A DNA stretch of 64,000 bases from positions 2,170,001-2,234,000 of the forward strand of contig JARUPY010000398.1 of the NCBI GenBank assembly GCA_029817715.1. Reading direction: 5' to 3'. Shown here one piece after another: positions 1-9,640 of the stretch. Within the stretch, counting starts at the first letter, position 1; each line of letters begins with the position of its first letter. The position numbers and the translations under genes were made by a program. The notes below the pieces were generated by a model. It was not told the origin of the DNA, made no database searches, and was given only the letters and a program-made list of their open reading frames with translations. Source of the DNA: Melastoma dodecandrum (Eukaryota; Streptophyta; Magnoliopsida; Myrtales; Melastomataceae).

Positions 1-699
1 GGGTTCGACACGACGGCCGCGGCAGCCGGCAGCGACACGCCGGCGCAGACCGCCGCGAAGAGCGCCACGGCCTATTACGAAGCGACGCTGCCGACGATCA
101 CGTCGCTCAACCAATTCCTCAACGATTCCCAGCTGACGTCTTACGCGATCAAGGCCTACGGCCTGCCGAGCTCCACCACCCCCGATCAGTTGAAGGCGGC
201 CTTGACGAGCGATCCGGCCGACCCGAAGAGCGCGGCGGCTCAGCTCGGCGCGTCCTTCGTGACCTTCGCCGCCGCCTTCAACGTCGCCACCGATGGAACG
301 ATCAGCGAGACGCCGAACGTCGCGGCGCAAAGTCGATCCCAGATCGCGGCGACGAATTCCGGTTACCTCTGGCAGCAGATGGAGACGGACGCCGGCACGA
401 CCTACGGCTCCGGCGTGCAGCTCGCCCTCTATTTCCTGCAGAAGGCGCCGAGCCTGTCGGATCCCTACCAGATCCTCGGCGACAAGAACCTCATCACCGT
501 CGTGCAAACGACGCTCGGCCTGTCGTCCTCGAGCTCCAACGTCAATATCGATCAGCAGGCCAGCTACATTTCGAGCAAGATCAACCTCGCGGATTTCAAA
601 GACCCGGCCAAGCTGAACCAGTTCATCGATCGCTTCTCCGCGCTCTACGACGTCAAGAACAACACGCAGAGCGACCCCATTCTGGGGCTGTTCAGTTAG
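1..699 (+). CDS. DUF1217 domain protein, 3' part (flagella-associated family)
   Basis: The frame is open from base 1 to the TAG at 697-699, so the gene begins upstream of the window and a TTG at 190 is not the start. The visible 232 residues fit the DUF1217 family. An early YYEATLPTITSLNQFLND stretch is followed by a SYAIKAYGL segment, then a VQLALYFLQKAP segment, then a C-terminal part containing YQILGD and FIDRFSALYD. DUF1217 proteins are usually found near flagellar genes in Rhizobiales; their molecular role is not settled. No flagellar neighbour is visible here because the gene lies at the window edge. The family call rests on remembered pattern, not on a search. Confidence 0.8.
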   Translation, partial: GFDTTAAAAGSDTPAQTAAKSATAYYEATLPTITSLNQFLNDSQLTSYAIKAYGLPSSTTPDQLKAALTSDPADPKSAAAQLGASFVTFAAAFNVATDGTISETPNVAAQSRSQIAATNSGYLWQQMETDAGTTYGSGVQLALYFLQKAPSLSDPYQILGDKNLITVVQTTLGLSSSSSNVNIDQQASYISSKINLADFKDPAKLNQFIDRFSALYDVKNNTQSDPILGLFS

Positions 700-826
700 G
701 CGTCGCGCCGCGGACCGGCGTCGATCGCGCGGGCCGCGCGGGAGTTTGCCAGAAAGCCGACGTCTACTCGCGATACTCTGTTTCATTGAGGGAGTGACGC
801 TTCGTAATCGGCAATCATAGAGTTCA

Positions 827-1921
827 ATGTTTCTTCACGGATTCTTGGGCACGATGAACCCGCGGAACGATAAGATGCTGCTCATTACGGACCATCTCGA
901 ATTGAACGGACCGGCAAGGGCAGCCGACCGGATCGCGCACATCGGGGACGAGGCCGATCTGTTGGAGGATGCGGCGATCGGCTGCGACGTGGCGCTCGCC
1001 GGCTTCGCGGATGTCGCCCGTCTCGAAGCGGCGATCGCGCGCTGGCGACGACACCCGGAGGTCGCGGTCACCGTGTTCCTGACACCCGGCGACCTGATCG
1101 GCTACGCGCTCGCGAACGCGCTCGGACCCGTCAAGATCGTCCTGCGTCAGGCGGTCCATGTCGGCGTCGTCGGCGTCGCGGTGCCGGTGGCCTCGACGGC
1201 GGAGCCGGCGGAGGCGCCGATCGCCCTCCCGATCCTCATCGACACGGCCGCCGAGACGCTCGCCCGCCTCTTCGATGCGGCCCGGCGGCAGGACCACATC
1301 GATCCGTCCATTCTCGGGCTCGGAGCCGATGCGCTGCTGCTCGCCGTCAAGCACAACGGCATCGGCGCGATCATCGACACGGTGCGCACGCACGACCACG
1401 GCACGTTCCAGCACTGCCTGCTCGTCGCTGGGCTCGTCACGGCCTTCGCGGCGCGCCGTGGGATGAGTCTGCGCGTGCAGCATCTCCTGGCGCGCGCCGG
1501 CCTCGTCCACGACGTCGGCAAGGCGCGCGTGCCGCAAAAGCTCCTCAACAAGCCGGGACCGCTGACCCCCACGGAGATGCGGATCATGCAGCGGCATGCC
1601 GCCACGGGCTATTACATGATCGCCCATCAGCCCGGGTTCGATGCGCCGATCCTCGACATCGTGCGTCACCACCACGAATACATCGACGGCACCGGCTACC
1701 CGGACGGGCTGCGCGGCAGCCAGATCTCGACGCTCTGCCGGCTCGTGACGATCTGCGACATCTTCGGCGCGCTGATCGAGCGGCGCCCGTACAAGCCGCC
1801 GCTGGCGCCCTGGGAGGCCTACGCAATGGTGCGCGCCATGGGCGACAAGCTCGACGCCGGCCTCGTCGCCGAATTCGCCGACGTGGTGGACGAGCTGACG
1901 CGCGGGCGCCTGGCCGCCTGA
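827..1921 (+). CDS. HD-GYP domain cyclic-di-GMP phosphodiesterase
   Basis: A 364-residue protein whose C-terminal half is an HD-GYP domain. The metal-binding HD pair is at about 228-229 (LVHDVGK), the HH motif at about 281-283 and the GYP loop at about 288-292 (DGTGYPDGL). These families hydrolyse the second messenger cyclic-di-GMP, which controls motility and biofilm formation. The first 130 residues are an unrecognised alpha/beta region, perhaps a degenerate receiver-like domain. No membrane segments are seen, so it is probably cytosolic. The ATG at 827 is used; a second ATG nine codons downstream is possible. It stands alone, with the hairpin at 1973-1998 after it. Confidence 0.85.
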   Translation: MFLHGFLGTMNPRNDKMLLITDHLELNGPARAADRIAHIGDEADLLEDAAIGCDVALAGFADVARLEAAIARWRRHPEVAVTVFLTPGDLIGYALANALGPVKIVLRQAVHVGVVGVAVPVASTAEPAEAPIALPILIDTAAETLARLFDAARRQDHIDPSILGLGADALLLAVKHNGIGAIIDTVRTHDHGTFQHCLLVAGLVTAFAARRGMSLRVQHLLARAGLVHDVGKARVPQKLLNKPGPLTPTEMRIMQRHAATGYYMIAHQPGFDAPILDIVRHHHEYIDGTGYPDGLRGSQISTLCRLVTICDIFGALIERRPYKPPLAPWEAYAMVRAMGDKLDAGLVAEFADVVDELTRGRLAA

Positions 1922-1972
1922 CCGCGGCCGCCGGATCAAGCGCGCGCGATGCGCACGCCCCTTCTCATGCAA

Positions 1973-1998
1973 AGAAGCCCCGGCGAACCGGGGCTTCT
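1973..1998 (-). terminator. Rho-independent terminator hairpin after the Bax-inhibitor-1-like gene
   Basis: A perfect 11-bp stem (1973-1983 with 1988-1998). Read on the minus strand the loop is TTCG closed by G-C, a very stable tetraloop, and the stem is followed by a short T run. It lies 25 bases after the stop of the minus-strand gene and can also stop transcripts of the HD-GYP gene arriving from the other side. Confidence 0.8.
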
Positions 1999-2023
1999 GG
2001 CGAGATCATCGAGTGATCTGCGA

Positions 2024-2806
2024 TCAGGAGTTGCGCTGACCGGTCAGGTTCAGCAGCGCGGTGAAGATGTTGATGAAGTCGAGATACAGCATCAGCGCGC
2101 CGTTGACCGACTTCTTCGTCATCGCCTCGTAGCCGTCGCCTTCCCAGTACATCTCCTTGATCGCCTGCGTATCGTAGGCGGTCAGTCCGGAGAAGATCAG
2201 CACGGCCAGCGCCGACAGCGCGAGCTGGAACGCGGTCGACTGCACGAAGATATTGACGAGCATCGCGATCACGAGGCCGACGACACCCATGATCAGGAAG
2301 GCGCCCATCGGCGAGAGATCACGTTTCGTCGTGTAGCCGTAGAGGCTGAGGCCGCCGAACGCCGCCGCGGTGATGAAGAACGCACGGTAAACCGAGTTGT
2401 TCGTGTAGACGAGCAGGATCGACGACAGCGAAAGACCCATCACGGCCGAGAACAGGTAGAAAAGCGCGCGCGCGGTCGACGCCCGCATCTTGTTGATGCG
2501 GAACGAGAAGAAGAAGACGAAGGCGAGCGGCGCGAGCATCACCACCCAGCGCAGCGGCGAAAGGTAGAGCGCGGCGCCGAACTGCGTCAGCGGGATGCGC
2601 CCGAAATTCGCGGCGACGTCGCCGGTCGTGTGGGCGACGGCGAGCATGTTGGTCAGATACGCGGCGACGCCGGTGAGGACGAGGCCGATGATCATGTGGT
2701 TGTAGACGCCGAGCATGTAGGCGCGCAGGCCCTGATCGACCGTCGCGCCGCGGACCTGGGCTGCGCCCTGGCCCCAGCGTACAGCATTGCGATCGTAGTC
2801 GGACAT
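2024..2806 (-). CDS. Bax inhibitor-1/YccA family integral membrane protein
   Basis: 260 residues with about seven hydrophobic segments and the BI-1/UPF0005 pattern, including the YDTQAIKEMY motif near the C-terminus. Bacterial members lie in the inner membrane; some act as pH-dependent calcium leak channels and YccA of E. coli interacts with the FtsH protease. Alphaproteobacterial genomes commonly carry one copy as a single gene. The start ATG at 2806 gives the usual family length. It is monocistronic, ending at the strong hairpin at 1973-1998, with about 170 bp of upstream spacer holding its promoter. Confidence 0.9.
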   Translation of the reverse strand: MSDYDRNAVRWGQGAAQVRGATVDQGLRAYMLGVYNHMIIGLVLTGVAAYLTNMLAVAHTTGDVAANFGRIPLTQFGAALYLSPLRWVVMLAPLAFVFFFSFRINKMRASTARALFYLFSAVMGLSLSSILLVYTNNSVYRAFFITAAAFGGLSLYGYTTKRDLSPMGAFLIMGVVGLVIAMLVNIFVQSTAFQLALSALAVLIFSGLTAYDTQAIKEMYWEGDGYEAMTKKSVNGALMLYLDFINIFTALLNLTGQRNS

Positions 2807-2977
2807 GAAACCCTCTGGAATCGGGAGCTGGACCGCTCCCAGGCGCCCTCTCGGGCCGTTGGATAGAATATGGACGAGCGCCGAAAGCCAAACAAGCCGC
2901 GCTCCCCACGACGCAGGTTAAATGCGTGTAATGTCCGGCGCCAGAAACACTTGGTTACATGGTGAGCGCCGGCCGCG

Positions 2978-5527
2978 CTACAGGGCGCGTAGATAGGGCG
3001 CCGGCTTGCGCCCCAGCACCCGCCAGGTGCCGAGAAGCCCGAGGAGCACGGTGAGCACCAGCGCTCCGAAGGCCGCGACGAGCGCTTGCGGCCACAGCCA
3101 GACGAACTCGAGCGACATGACCTCGACGATCACGCCGAAGGCCGCCGCGACCCCGGCGAGAAGGCCGAAGAGCGCCGTCGTGGCGCCCAGCACCCCGTAT
3201 TCGAGCAGCAGCGCGGCGAGCAGGCGCGCGCGTGTCGCGCCCAACGTCTTCAGCACGACCGCGTCGTAGATGCGCGCCTCCTGCCCCGCGGCGAGCGCCC
3301 CGGCGAGGACGAGCACCGAAGCGATCAGCGCGACGCTCGCCGCCCCTCGGATCGCGGTCGCGAGCTGGGAGACGACGCCGGAAACGGCGTCGAGCGCGTC
3401 CTTCACGCGGACCGAGGTGATGCTCGGATAGGCCTGCGCGACCTCGCGCAGCAGTTCCAACTCGCGGCTCTCGGTCCCCGTCTTCGGGAAGGTGACGCTG
3501 GCGAGGTCGCTGAAGGGCGCGCCCTTGAACGTGTTCGGCGAATAGACGAGCACGAAGTTGATGCCGAACTTGCGCCAATCGACCTTGCGGAGGTTGGCGA
3601 TGCGCGCGGTGATCTCGCGCCCGGCGACGTTGACGGTGATCGTATCGCCGATCTTGAGGTCGAGGCCATCGGCGATATCCTGCTCGAGCGAGACGAGCGG
3701 CGGCCCCGCATAGTCCTTCGCCCACCACGCGCCCTTTGCGAGGGTCGAGCCCGCCGGCAGCGTATCGGCGAAGGTGATGCCGCGATCGCCGTGGAGCGCC
3801 CAGGCGACGCGTTCGCTGGATTTCACCGCGGCGGCAGGCAGGCCGCCGACCTTCGTGATGCGCCCGCGCATCATCGGCACGAACTCGAGCTTGCCGCCCC
3901 TGGCATGCGTCGCGAGGAACTGTTCGAACGCCGGCGCCTGCGCGCTCTGCACGTCCAGGAAGAAGAAGCTCGGCGTCTCGCCGGGCGCCGTATTGCGGAG
4001 CTGCGCGCGGATGTTGCCGTCGATCAGAGTCAGTGCGACGAGCAGCGCGAGCCCGAGGCCGAGCGAAAGCACGACGCTGGGCGTCAGCGCGCCGGGGCGG
4101 TGAATGTTGGCGATGGCGAGCCGCACGACGACGTGACGCGAGCGCGGCAGGCGCCGCGCCAGCGCCATCAGCAGCGCCGCGACGAGCCGCAGCACGACGA
4201 AGCCGCCCAGCGTCGCCGCGCCGTACACGAGCGCGAGCAGCTTCGAGGCCGACAGCGCGAGGATCGTCGCCGCCAGGACGAGCGCGGCAAGCGCCGTCAT
4301 CACGCTGTAGCGACGTCGCAGGCGCCGTGGATCACGCTCGATCTCGTCCCGGAACAGCGCCGAGACCGGGATGTCGTGCACGCGCCCGAGCGGCGGCAGC
4401 GAGAAGACGTTCGCGGTGAGCGCGCCGTAGACGAGCGCCGCTCCGATCTGCGCGGGATAGAGCGTCGGCGCCAGCGGAACCGGCAGCACGGCGGCGAAGG
4501 CGCGGGCCGCCGCGAACGGCATCGCGGCGCCGATCGCGAGCCCGATGGCGATGCCGAGCGCGGCGATGAGCATGACTTCGGTGAGCATCAGGGCGAAGAC
4601 GCGGCTTCCCGACGCGCCGAGCGACTTGAGCGTCGCGATCGCCGGCCGCTTGCGGGCGACGAAACCGCGGATCGCGTTTGCCACGCCCGCGCCGCCGATG
4701 ATCAGCGCGGTGAGCCCGACGAGCGTCAGGAATTGCGTGAAACGCTGCAGGTCGCGCGTGAACGACGGCGAGACATTGTCGCGCGTACGGATCTCCCAGC
4801 CGGCGTCGGGGAAAGCGCGCGTCGCGTCCGCCGCGAGCCTCTGCAGGGCCGCCGCCTTGGCCGGCTGGCCCGGGCCCGCGTCCGGCAAGGCGACACGGTA
4901 ATCGTGACGCACGAGCGAACCCGGCTGGATCAGCTGAGAGGCCGCGAGGCCCTCGTTCGAGATGAAGACCCGCGGGCCGAAGCCGATGCCGCCGGAGAGC
5001 TTGTCCGGCTCCTGCTGGAGCACGGCCCGCAGCGTGACGGTCGCCTCGCCGATCTTCAGCGCGTCGCCGACCTTGAGGCCGAGACGCGCGAGCAACGCGG
5101 GATCGGCGACGACGCCGAAACGTCCGTCGACGTCGCCGAGCGCGCCCGCCAACGGCATCGCCGGCGCGATCGCCAGCGTGCCGATGTTCGGATAGTCGGC
5201 GCCGACGGCCTTCACCTCGACCAGCGCCGCCGCAGCACCGTCGTCGGCGCGCGCCATCGCCCGCAGCGTCGCGACGGCCGAGACCCGCCCTCGGCGTTCG
5301 AGGAACGCCAGTTCGTCCGGCCGCGCGGCGCGCTGGATGAGATCGAAGGAGATGTCGCCGCCCAGGATCGTGCGCCCTTGCCGGGCGAGGCCGTCCGACA
5401 GGGCCCGCGACACCGAGCCGACGCCGGTGATGGCGCCGACGCCCAACGCGATGCAGGCGAGGAAGATTCCGAAGCCGCGCAGGCCGCCGCGCAATTCGCG
5501 CAGCGCGAGACGCAGGATCAGAGGCAT
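2978..5527 (-). CDS. FtsX-type ABC transporter permease (YbbP-like)
   Basis: 849 residues from the ATG at 5527 (MPLILRLALREL). A longer frame starting at 5683 would run into the preceding gene and adds arginine-rich, unconvincing sequence. The protein has an N-terminal membrane anchor, a large periplasmic region, and two FtsX-like permease blocks near residues 270-420 and 720-849, matching the COG3127 (YbbP) group. These work with a LolD-like ATPase, and in E. coli ybbP pairs with ybbA. No ATPase gene adjoins it, so the partner must be encoded elsewhere. The substrate is unknown; export of a lipid or lysophospholipid is a guess drawn from the family. Confidence 0.85.
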   Translation of the reverse strand: MPLILRLALRELRGGLRGFGIFLACIALGVGAITGVGSVSRALSDGLARQGRTILGGDISFDLIQRAARPDELAFLERRGRVSAVATLRAMARADDGAAAALVEVKAVGADYPNIGTLAIAPAMPLAGALGDVDGRFGVVADPALLARLGLKVGDALKIGEATVTLRAVLQQEPDKLSGGIGFGPRVFISNEGLAASQLIQPGSLVRHDYRVALPDAGPGQPAKAAALQRLAADATRAFPDAGWEIRTRDNVSPSFTRDLQRFTQFLTLVGLTALIIGGAGVANAIRGFVARKRPAIATLKSLGASGSRVFALMLTEVMLIAALGIAIGLAIGAAMPFAAARAFAAVLPVPLAPTLYPAQIGAALVYGALTANVFSLPPLGRVHDIPVSALFRDEIERDPRRLRRRYSVMTALAALVLAATILALSASKLLALVYGAATLGGFVVLRLVAALLMALARRLPRSRHVVVRLAIANIHRPGALTPSVVLSLGLGLALLVALTLIDGNIRAQLRNTAPGETPSFFFLDVQSAQAPAFEQFLATHARGGKLEFVPMMRGRITKVGGLPAAAVKSSERVAWALHGDRGITFADTLPAGSTLAKGAWWAKDYAGPPLVSLEQDIADGLDLKIGDTITVNVAGREITARIANLRKVDWRKFGINFVLVYSPNTFKGAPFSDLASVTFPKTGTESRELELLREVAQAYPSITSVRVKDALDAVSGVVSQLATAIRGAASVALIASVLVLAGALAAGQEARIYDAVVLKTLGATRARLLAALLLEYGVLGATTALFGLLAGVAAAFGVIVEVMSLEFVWLWPQALVAAFGALVLTVLLGLLGTWRVLGRKPAPYLRAL

Positions 5528-5570
5528 GCGACGCGCCTCGGAACGGCGGATACGATCGGGCGTGCGCCCC

Positions 5571-6407
5571 TCAGTGCGTCGATTCGGCCGCGACGCCCAC
5601 GTGGCCGGCGTCGAACTGCGTCGCCTCGATATCCACCTGGCCGGCCTGCGTCGGCATGGTGACGCGCAGCGGCACGACGACATGGGCGCGTTCGATCGGT
5701 GCGAGCCAAACCTGAATCCCCTCGTTTTCCGCCATATAGGCGGTCGCGCGCGAGTTCACGAGGTGGCCCGAAATCGGCTGGTAGCGCGCCGAGCAAATCG
5801 ACACAGGGCCGCTGTAGCCCGGCACGGCGACCTCCTGCGTGCCGACGTAGTGAAGGGCGATGTCGAAGCGGGCGTAGCCGTCGTAGATCGGCAGCGTCCG
5901 GTCGCAGGCGGCGGGACCGGTGAGATCGTCCTTCATCGGCACCGGCATGATGAGCGCGCTCGTCGGATCGAGGATGTTGCGCTTGTTGGCTTCGGTCACG
6001 GGGACGCGTTCGCCGTGGAACTCCGGCGGCGGGGTGATCTCGACCGCCTTCACGTTGCCGCCGTTGAGGGCCATGCGCAGCGTGCGCGTCTCGCTCGACG
6101 ACACCGAACTCGTCGCGTAGGCGGACGGGGCCACCCCGCCGTTCTTGCGCACCGTGCCGGAGGAGGCGAGCGCGAGCTTCACGTTCGACAGGATGGCGGC
6201 GAGACCCGCGAGATGGGCGGTGACGTTGACGCGATAGGTTTGCGGCGAAAGGTTTCCTTCGGCGAAGATCTCGCCGACGTGCAGGCCCATCAGCGACACG
6301 TCGTAGCGGGCATTGAGCTCCGCCGCGCGCGCCGACGCCGCACAGGCCGCGAGGCCAAAGGCCACGGCAGCGAGGACTCGCGAACCGTGCCGGAGGAATT
6401 CCATCAT
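5571..6407 (-). CDS. DUF3108 domain exported protein
   Basis: About 278 residues with a clear signal peptide (hydrophobic run ending in ASARA, then AELNARYDVSLMGL). The mature part fits DUF3108, a predicted periplasmic beta-rich domain of unknown function. Tandem ATGs at 6407 and 6404 follow a GAAGG ribosome-binding site; a frame open to 6479 would add a non-signal-like leader and was not chosen. It lies 43 bp upstream of the ABC permease on the same strand and may be co-transcribed with it. It is divergent from the hopanoid operon. Confidence 0.8.
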   Translation of the reverse strand: MMEFLRHGSRVLAAVAFGLAACAASARAAELNARYDVSLMGLHVGEIFAEGNLSPQTYRVNVTAHLAGLAAILSNVKLALASSGTVRKNGGVAPSAYATSSVSSSETRTLRMALNGGNVKAVEITPPPEFHGERVPVTEANKRNILDPTSALIMPVPMKDDLTGPAACDRTLPIYDGYARFDIALHYVGTQEVAVPGYSGPVSICSARYQPISGHLVNSRATAYMAENEGIQVWLAPIERAHVVVPLRVTMPTQAGQVDIEATQFDAGHVGVAAESTH

Positions 6408-6682
6408 CGCCTTCGCTACCCGTTTGCGGAGCGCGCCGCACTCCAGACCGCATAGGCTCGGTGATTTCGCCGGATTCATGGCTCAGGGCTATGAAGGGCC
6501 AAGGTTAACGCTTTGCCTAGGCGCAGCGGGCGCGATCCTCGGCGCGCGTGGTAGATTGGCCACAGCTTCGGCCCCGCTCCCACCTTGCACCTTCCGCTCG
6601 TGGGACGCGTCCTGTAGGGAGACGCGATGGCCCGCACGACGCCGACCTCCCCTTCCCGGGCAGCCGCCGAGACGAGAGCGAC

Positions 6683-7549
6683 GTGACCGTCGAGGTCGAC
6701 GCGAGCAAGGACGAAACGGGCGAAAACTTCCCCGTCGCCTCGCGACTGATCGCGCCCGCGCATCGCGAGACGGTGCTTGCTTACTACCGCTTCGCCCGCG
6801 CGGCAGACGACATCGCCGACAGCGCGACATTGCCGGCCGAGGAGAAGATCCGGCGCCTCGATCTGTTCGAGGCGACCTTGCTCGGCCGCTCGGACGCCGT
6901 CGCTTCGGCCCTGCCGCTCCGCGCCGTTCTCGCCCGCACCGGGCTGACGGCCCGCCACGCGCTCGACCTTCTCGTCGCCTTCCGCATGGACGCGACGAAG
7001 CTGCGCTACGCGACCTTCGACGAGCTGATGCACTATTGCCGCTATTCGGCCGCCCCTGTCGGGCGCTTCGTGCTCGCCGCGCACGGCGAGAGCGAGGCGA
7101 CGTGGGCGGCCAACGACGCCTTGTGCTCGGCGCTGCAGATCATCAACCACCTCCAGGATTGCGGCAAAGACTACCGGCAGATCGACCGGGTCTACATCCC
7201 GCAGGACATCCTCGCCCGGCATGGCGCGCGCACCGAGATGCTGGCCGATCGGAAGGCTTCGCCAGGGCTCATCGCCGCGATCCGCGAGGTCGCCGGGCTC
7301 AACGCGCCGCTCGTGGCGCACGGCCGCGCGCTCTCGCCGCAGGTCGGTGATTGGCGGCTGCGGCTCGAGACGGCGATCATCGCCCGGCTCGCGGCGAAGC
7401 TGAACGGCTGGCTCGAAACCCGCGATCCGCTCGCGGACACGGTCCATCTCTCGAAGCCGGGCGCGCTCTGGCAGGCGCTGATCGGCGCCGCGGCCAGCCT
7501 CGTTGCGCCGCGCGCCGCCCCGGTCCCCGTCGGGTCACACCGCCCATGA
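6683..7549 (+). CDS. hpnC: Squalene synthase HpnC (hydroxysqualene synthase step)
   Basis: A 288-residue trans-isoprenyl diphosphate synthase. The first aspartate-rich motif is FARAADDIADS and the second region contains INHLQDCGKDY. In bacterial hopanoid pathways HpnD joins two farnesyl-PP into presqualene-PP, HpnC converts this to hydroxysqualene, and HpnE reduces it to squalene. A GTG at 6683, shortly before the conserved ENFPVASRL, gives family length; an ATG at 6548 would add about 45 low-complexity residues that do not resemble relatives. Its stop overlaps the hpnD start as ATGA. It is the first gene of the hpnCDE-shc-hpnG operon. Confidence 0.92.
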   Translation: MTVEVDASKDETGENFPVASRLIAPAHRETVLAYYRFARAADDIADSATLPAEEKIRRLDLFEATLLGRSDAVASALPLRAVLARTGLTARHALDLLVAFRMDATKLRYATFDELMHYCRYSAAPVGRFVLAAHGESEATWAANDALCSALQIINHLQDCGKDYRQIDRVYIPQDILARHGARTEMLADRKASPGLIAAIREVAGLNAPLVAHGRALSPQVGDWRLRLETAIIARLAAKLNGWLETRDPLADTVHLSKPGALWQALIGAAASLVAPRAAPVPVGSHRP

Positions 7550-8394
7550 GCGCCGTTCCCGCCGATACGACCGCCGCCGACGCCAACGCCGGCCGCGCCA
7601 AGTCGAGTTCGTTCTATCTCGCGATGCGCATCCTGCCGAAGGCGCAGCGCCAGGCGATGTACGAGATCTACTCGTTCTGCCGGCTCGTCGACGACATTGC
7701 CGACGAGGGCGGTCCGCGCCCCGCCCGCCACGCCGCGTTGCAGCGTTGGCGCGCCGACGTCGACGCGCTCTACGCGGGACGCGTTCCGCGAGCCGACCTC
7801 GCGAACCTCGCGGAGGCGATCCGCGCCTTCGGCCTGCGGCGCGCGGACTTCCACGCCGTCATCGACGGCATGGACATGGACGTCGAAGGTGACATCCGCG
7901 CGCCGGACTGGGCGACGCTCGAGCTCTATTGCGACCGGGTCGCCAGCGCCGTCGGTCGCCTCTCGGTCTGCATCTTCGGCACGCCGCCGTCGGAGCGCGA
8001 GGGCCTTGCCCACCACCTCGGCAAGGCGCTGCAACTCACCAACATCCTCCGCGACATCGACGAGGACGCCGGGATCGGCCGCCTCTACCTGCCGCGCGAG
8101 GCTCTGCAGGGCGCCGGCATCGTGGCGACGGACCCGGCGACCGTCGCCGCCGATCCGCGCGTCGGGGCCGCCTGCCAGCCGGTGATCGCCAGCGCCCGCG
8201 CCCATTTCGCCGCCGCGGACGCGATCATGCGCCGCTGTCCGCGCGCCAGCGTGAAGGCGCCGCGCATCATGTACGAAGCCTACAGCGAGATCTTCGAGAA
8301 GACGGTCGCGCGCGGTTTCGATCCGCCGCGCATCCGCACCAAGGTATCGAAGGGCCGCTTCCTGCTGTCGCTCCTGCGCCACGGTCTCGTGTGA
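7546..8394 (+). CDS. hpnD: Presqualene diphosphate synthase HpnD
   Basis: 282 residues. The two DxxxD-type metal-binding regions are visible as CRLVDDIADE and TNILRDIDED, and the protein has the KSSSFYLAMRILP opening typical of HpnD. It condenses two farnesyl diphosphates to presqualene diphosphate in the cytosol or at the membrane face. It starts with the ATGA overlap on hpnC (7546-7549) and ends with a GTGA overlap on hpnE (8391-8394), so translation of the three genes is probably coupled. A longer frame from 7351 lies inside hpnC and is not used. Confidence 0.93.
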   Translation: MSAVPADTTAADANAGRAKSSSFYLAMRILPKAQRQAMYEIYSFCRLVDDIADEGGPRPARHAALQRWRADVDALYAGRVPRADLANLAEAIRAFGLRRADFHAVIDGMDMDVEGDIRAPDWATLELYCDRVASAVGRLSVCIFGTPPSEREGLAHHLGKALQLTNILRDIDEDAGIGRLYLPREALQGAGIVATDPATVAADPRVGAACQPVIASARAHFAAADAIMRRCPRASVKAPRIMYEAYSEIFEKTVARGFDPPRIRTKVSKGRFLLSLLRHGLV

Positions 8395-9640
8395 GCGGCA
8401 CGGTGCACATCATCGGCGCGGGCCTCTCGGGCCTCGCCGCCGCCGTCGCGCTGACCGAACGCGGCCGGCGCGTCGTCGTGCACGAGGCGGCGCGCCAGGC
8501 GGGCGGGCGTTGCCGCTCCTATTACGACGCGACACTCGACATGGTGATCGACAACGGCAACCACCTGCTGCTGTCGGGCAATTCGGCGGCGCGCGCGTTC
8601 TGCCGGACGATCGGCAGCGAGGACGAGCTGAAGGGTCCGGCGACCGCGGCCTTCCCCTTCGTCGACCTCGAAAGCGGCGAGCGCTGGACGCTGCGGCCCA
8701 ATTCGGGACGTCTGCCGTGGTGGATCTTCGCCCGGAGCCGGCGGGTGCCCGGTACGAAGGCGAGCGACTATCTCGCGCTCGCGAGGCTGATGCGGGCCGG
8801 GCGCGACGAGACGAGACGATCGCCAGCCACCTCGCCTGCTCCGGCACGCTCTACAAGCGCCTGTGGGAGCCGCTGCTCCTCGCCGCCCTGAACACCGATC
8901 CGCCGGAGAGTTCGGCCGCGCTCGCGGGCGCGATCATCAAGGAAACGCTCGCCAAGGGGGGCGCCGCCTGCCGTCCCCTCGTCGCGGCGGACGGGCTGGC
9001 CGCCGCCTTCGTCGAGCCCGCGATCGCCTTTCTCGAGCGCGCGGGCGCGACCGTGCGGCTCGACCATGCCCTGCGGGGTTTCACGAGCACGAAGGAGCGC
9101 ATCACCGCCCTCCAGTTCGCGGAGGAGGACATCGCGCTCGGCCCCGAGGATCGGGTCATCCTCGCCGTCCCGGCTCCGGCCGCGGCGGCCCTGCTGCCCG
9201 GGCTGTCGACGCCGACAAGCTTCCGCGCGATCGTGAATGCGCATTTCAAGCTGCCCGCTCTCCCCCGGCAGCCGCCGATTCTCGGATTGGTGAACGCGAC
9301 CGTCGAGTGGATCTTCGCCTTTCCGGACCGCATCTCGATCACGGTGTCCGGGGCGGATCGCCTCCTCGACGTGCCCCGCGAGGAGCTCGCGCGCACGCTC
9401 TGGTCCGATGTCTGTCGTGCCCTAAATGTTGCGGTCGAGCTGCCCGCGTGGCAGATCATCCGTGAAAAGCGAGCGACCTTTGCCGCAACGCCGGTCGAGG
9501 ACGCTCGGCGCCCCGAGTCCAGGAGCGATTTCCGCAACCTGTGGCTCGCAGGCGACTGGACCGCGACCGGTCTTCCCGCCACGATCGAAGGATCGGTACG
9601 ATCGGGGAACCGAGCCGCTGCTCTCGTCATGTCGGATTGA
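8391..9640 (+). pseudogene. hpnE: Hydroxysqualene dehydroxylase HpnE, frameshifted
   Basis: The 5' part starts at the GTG at 8391 and shows the FAD-binding dinucleotide fold (HIIGAGLSGLAAAVAL, then GGRCRSYYD). This frame leaves the family pattern near residue 138. The rest of the enzyme, from DETIASHLACSG to the FAD-binding end WLAGDWTATGLPATIEGS, continues in another frame up to 9640. The switch falls exactly at three tandem GACGA units (8805-8819), and one extra 5-bp unit accounts for it. HpnE is an FAD-dependent amine-oxidase-like enzyme that makes squalene from hydroxysqualene. The break could be a real mutation, a reversible slippage state, or a sequencing or assembly error. The rest of the operon is intact. 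Confidence 0.85.
8805..8819. repeat. Three tandem copies of a 5-bp unit (GACGA) inside hpnE
   Basis: Perfect head-to-tail repeats at 8805-8809, 8810-8814 and 8815-8819, at the point where the hpnE reading frame changes. With two units the frame would run through; three shift it by five bases. The tract is short, so slippage would be rare but possible. Confidence 0.95.

Noticed and set aside
3086..5662. An 858-codon plus-strand open frame opposite the ABC permease
   Set aside because: Highly Arg/Glu/Asp-rich with no domain pattern; a GC-skew shadow of the real gene on the minus strand.
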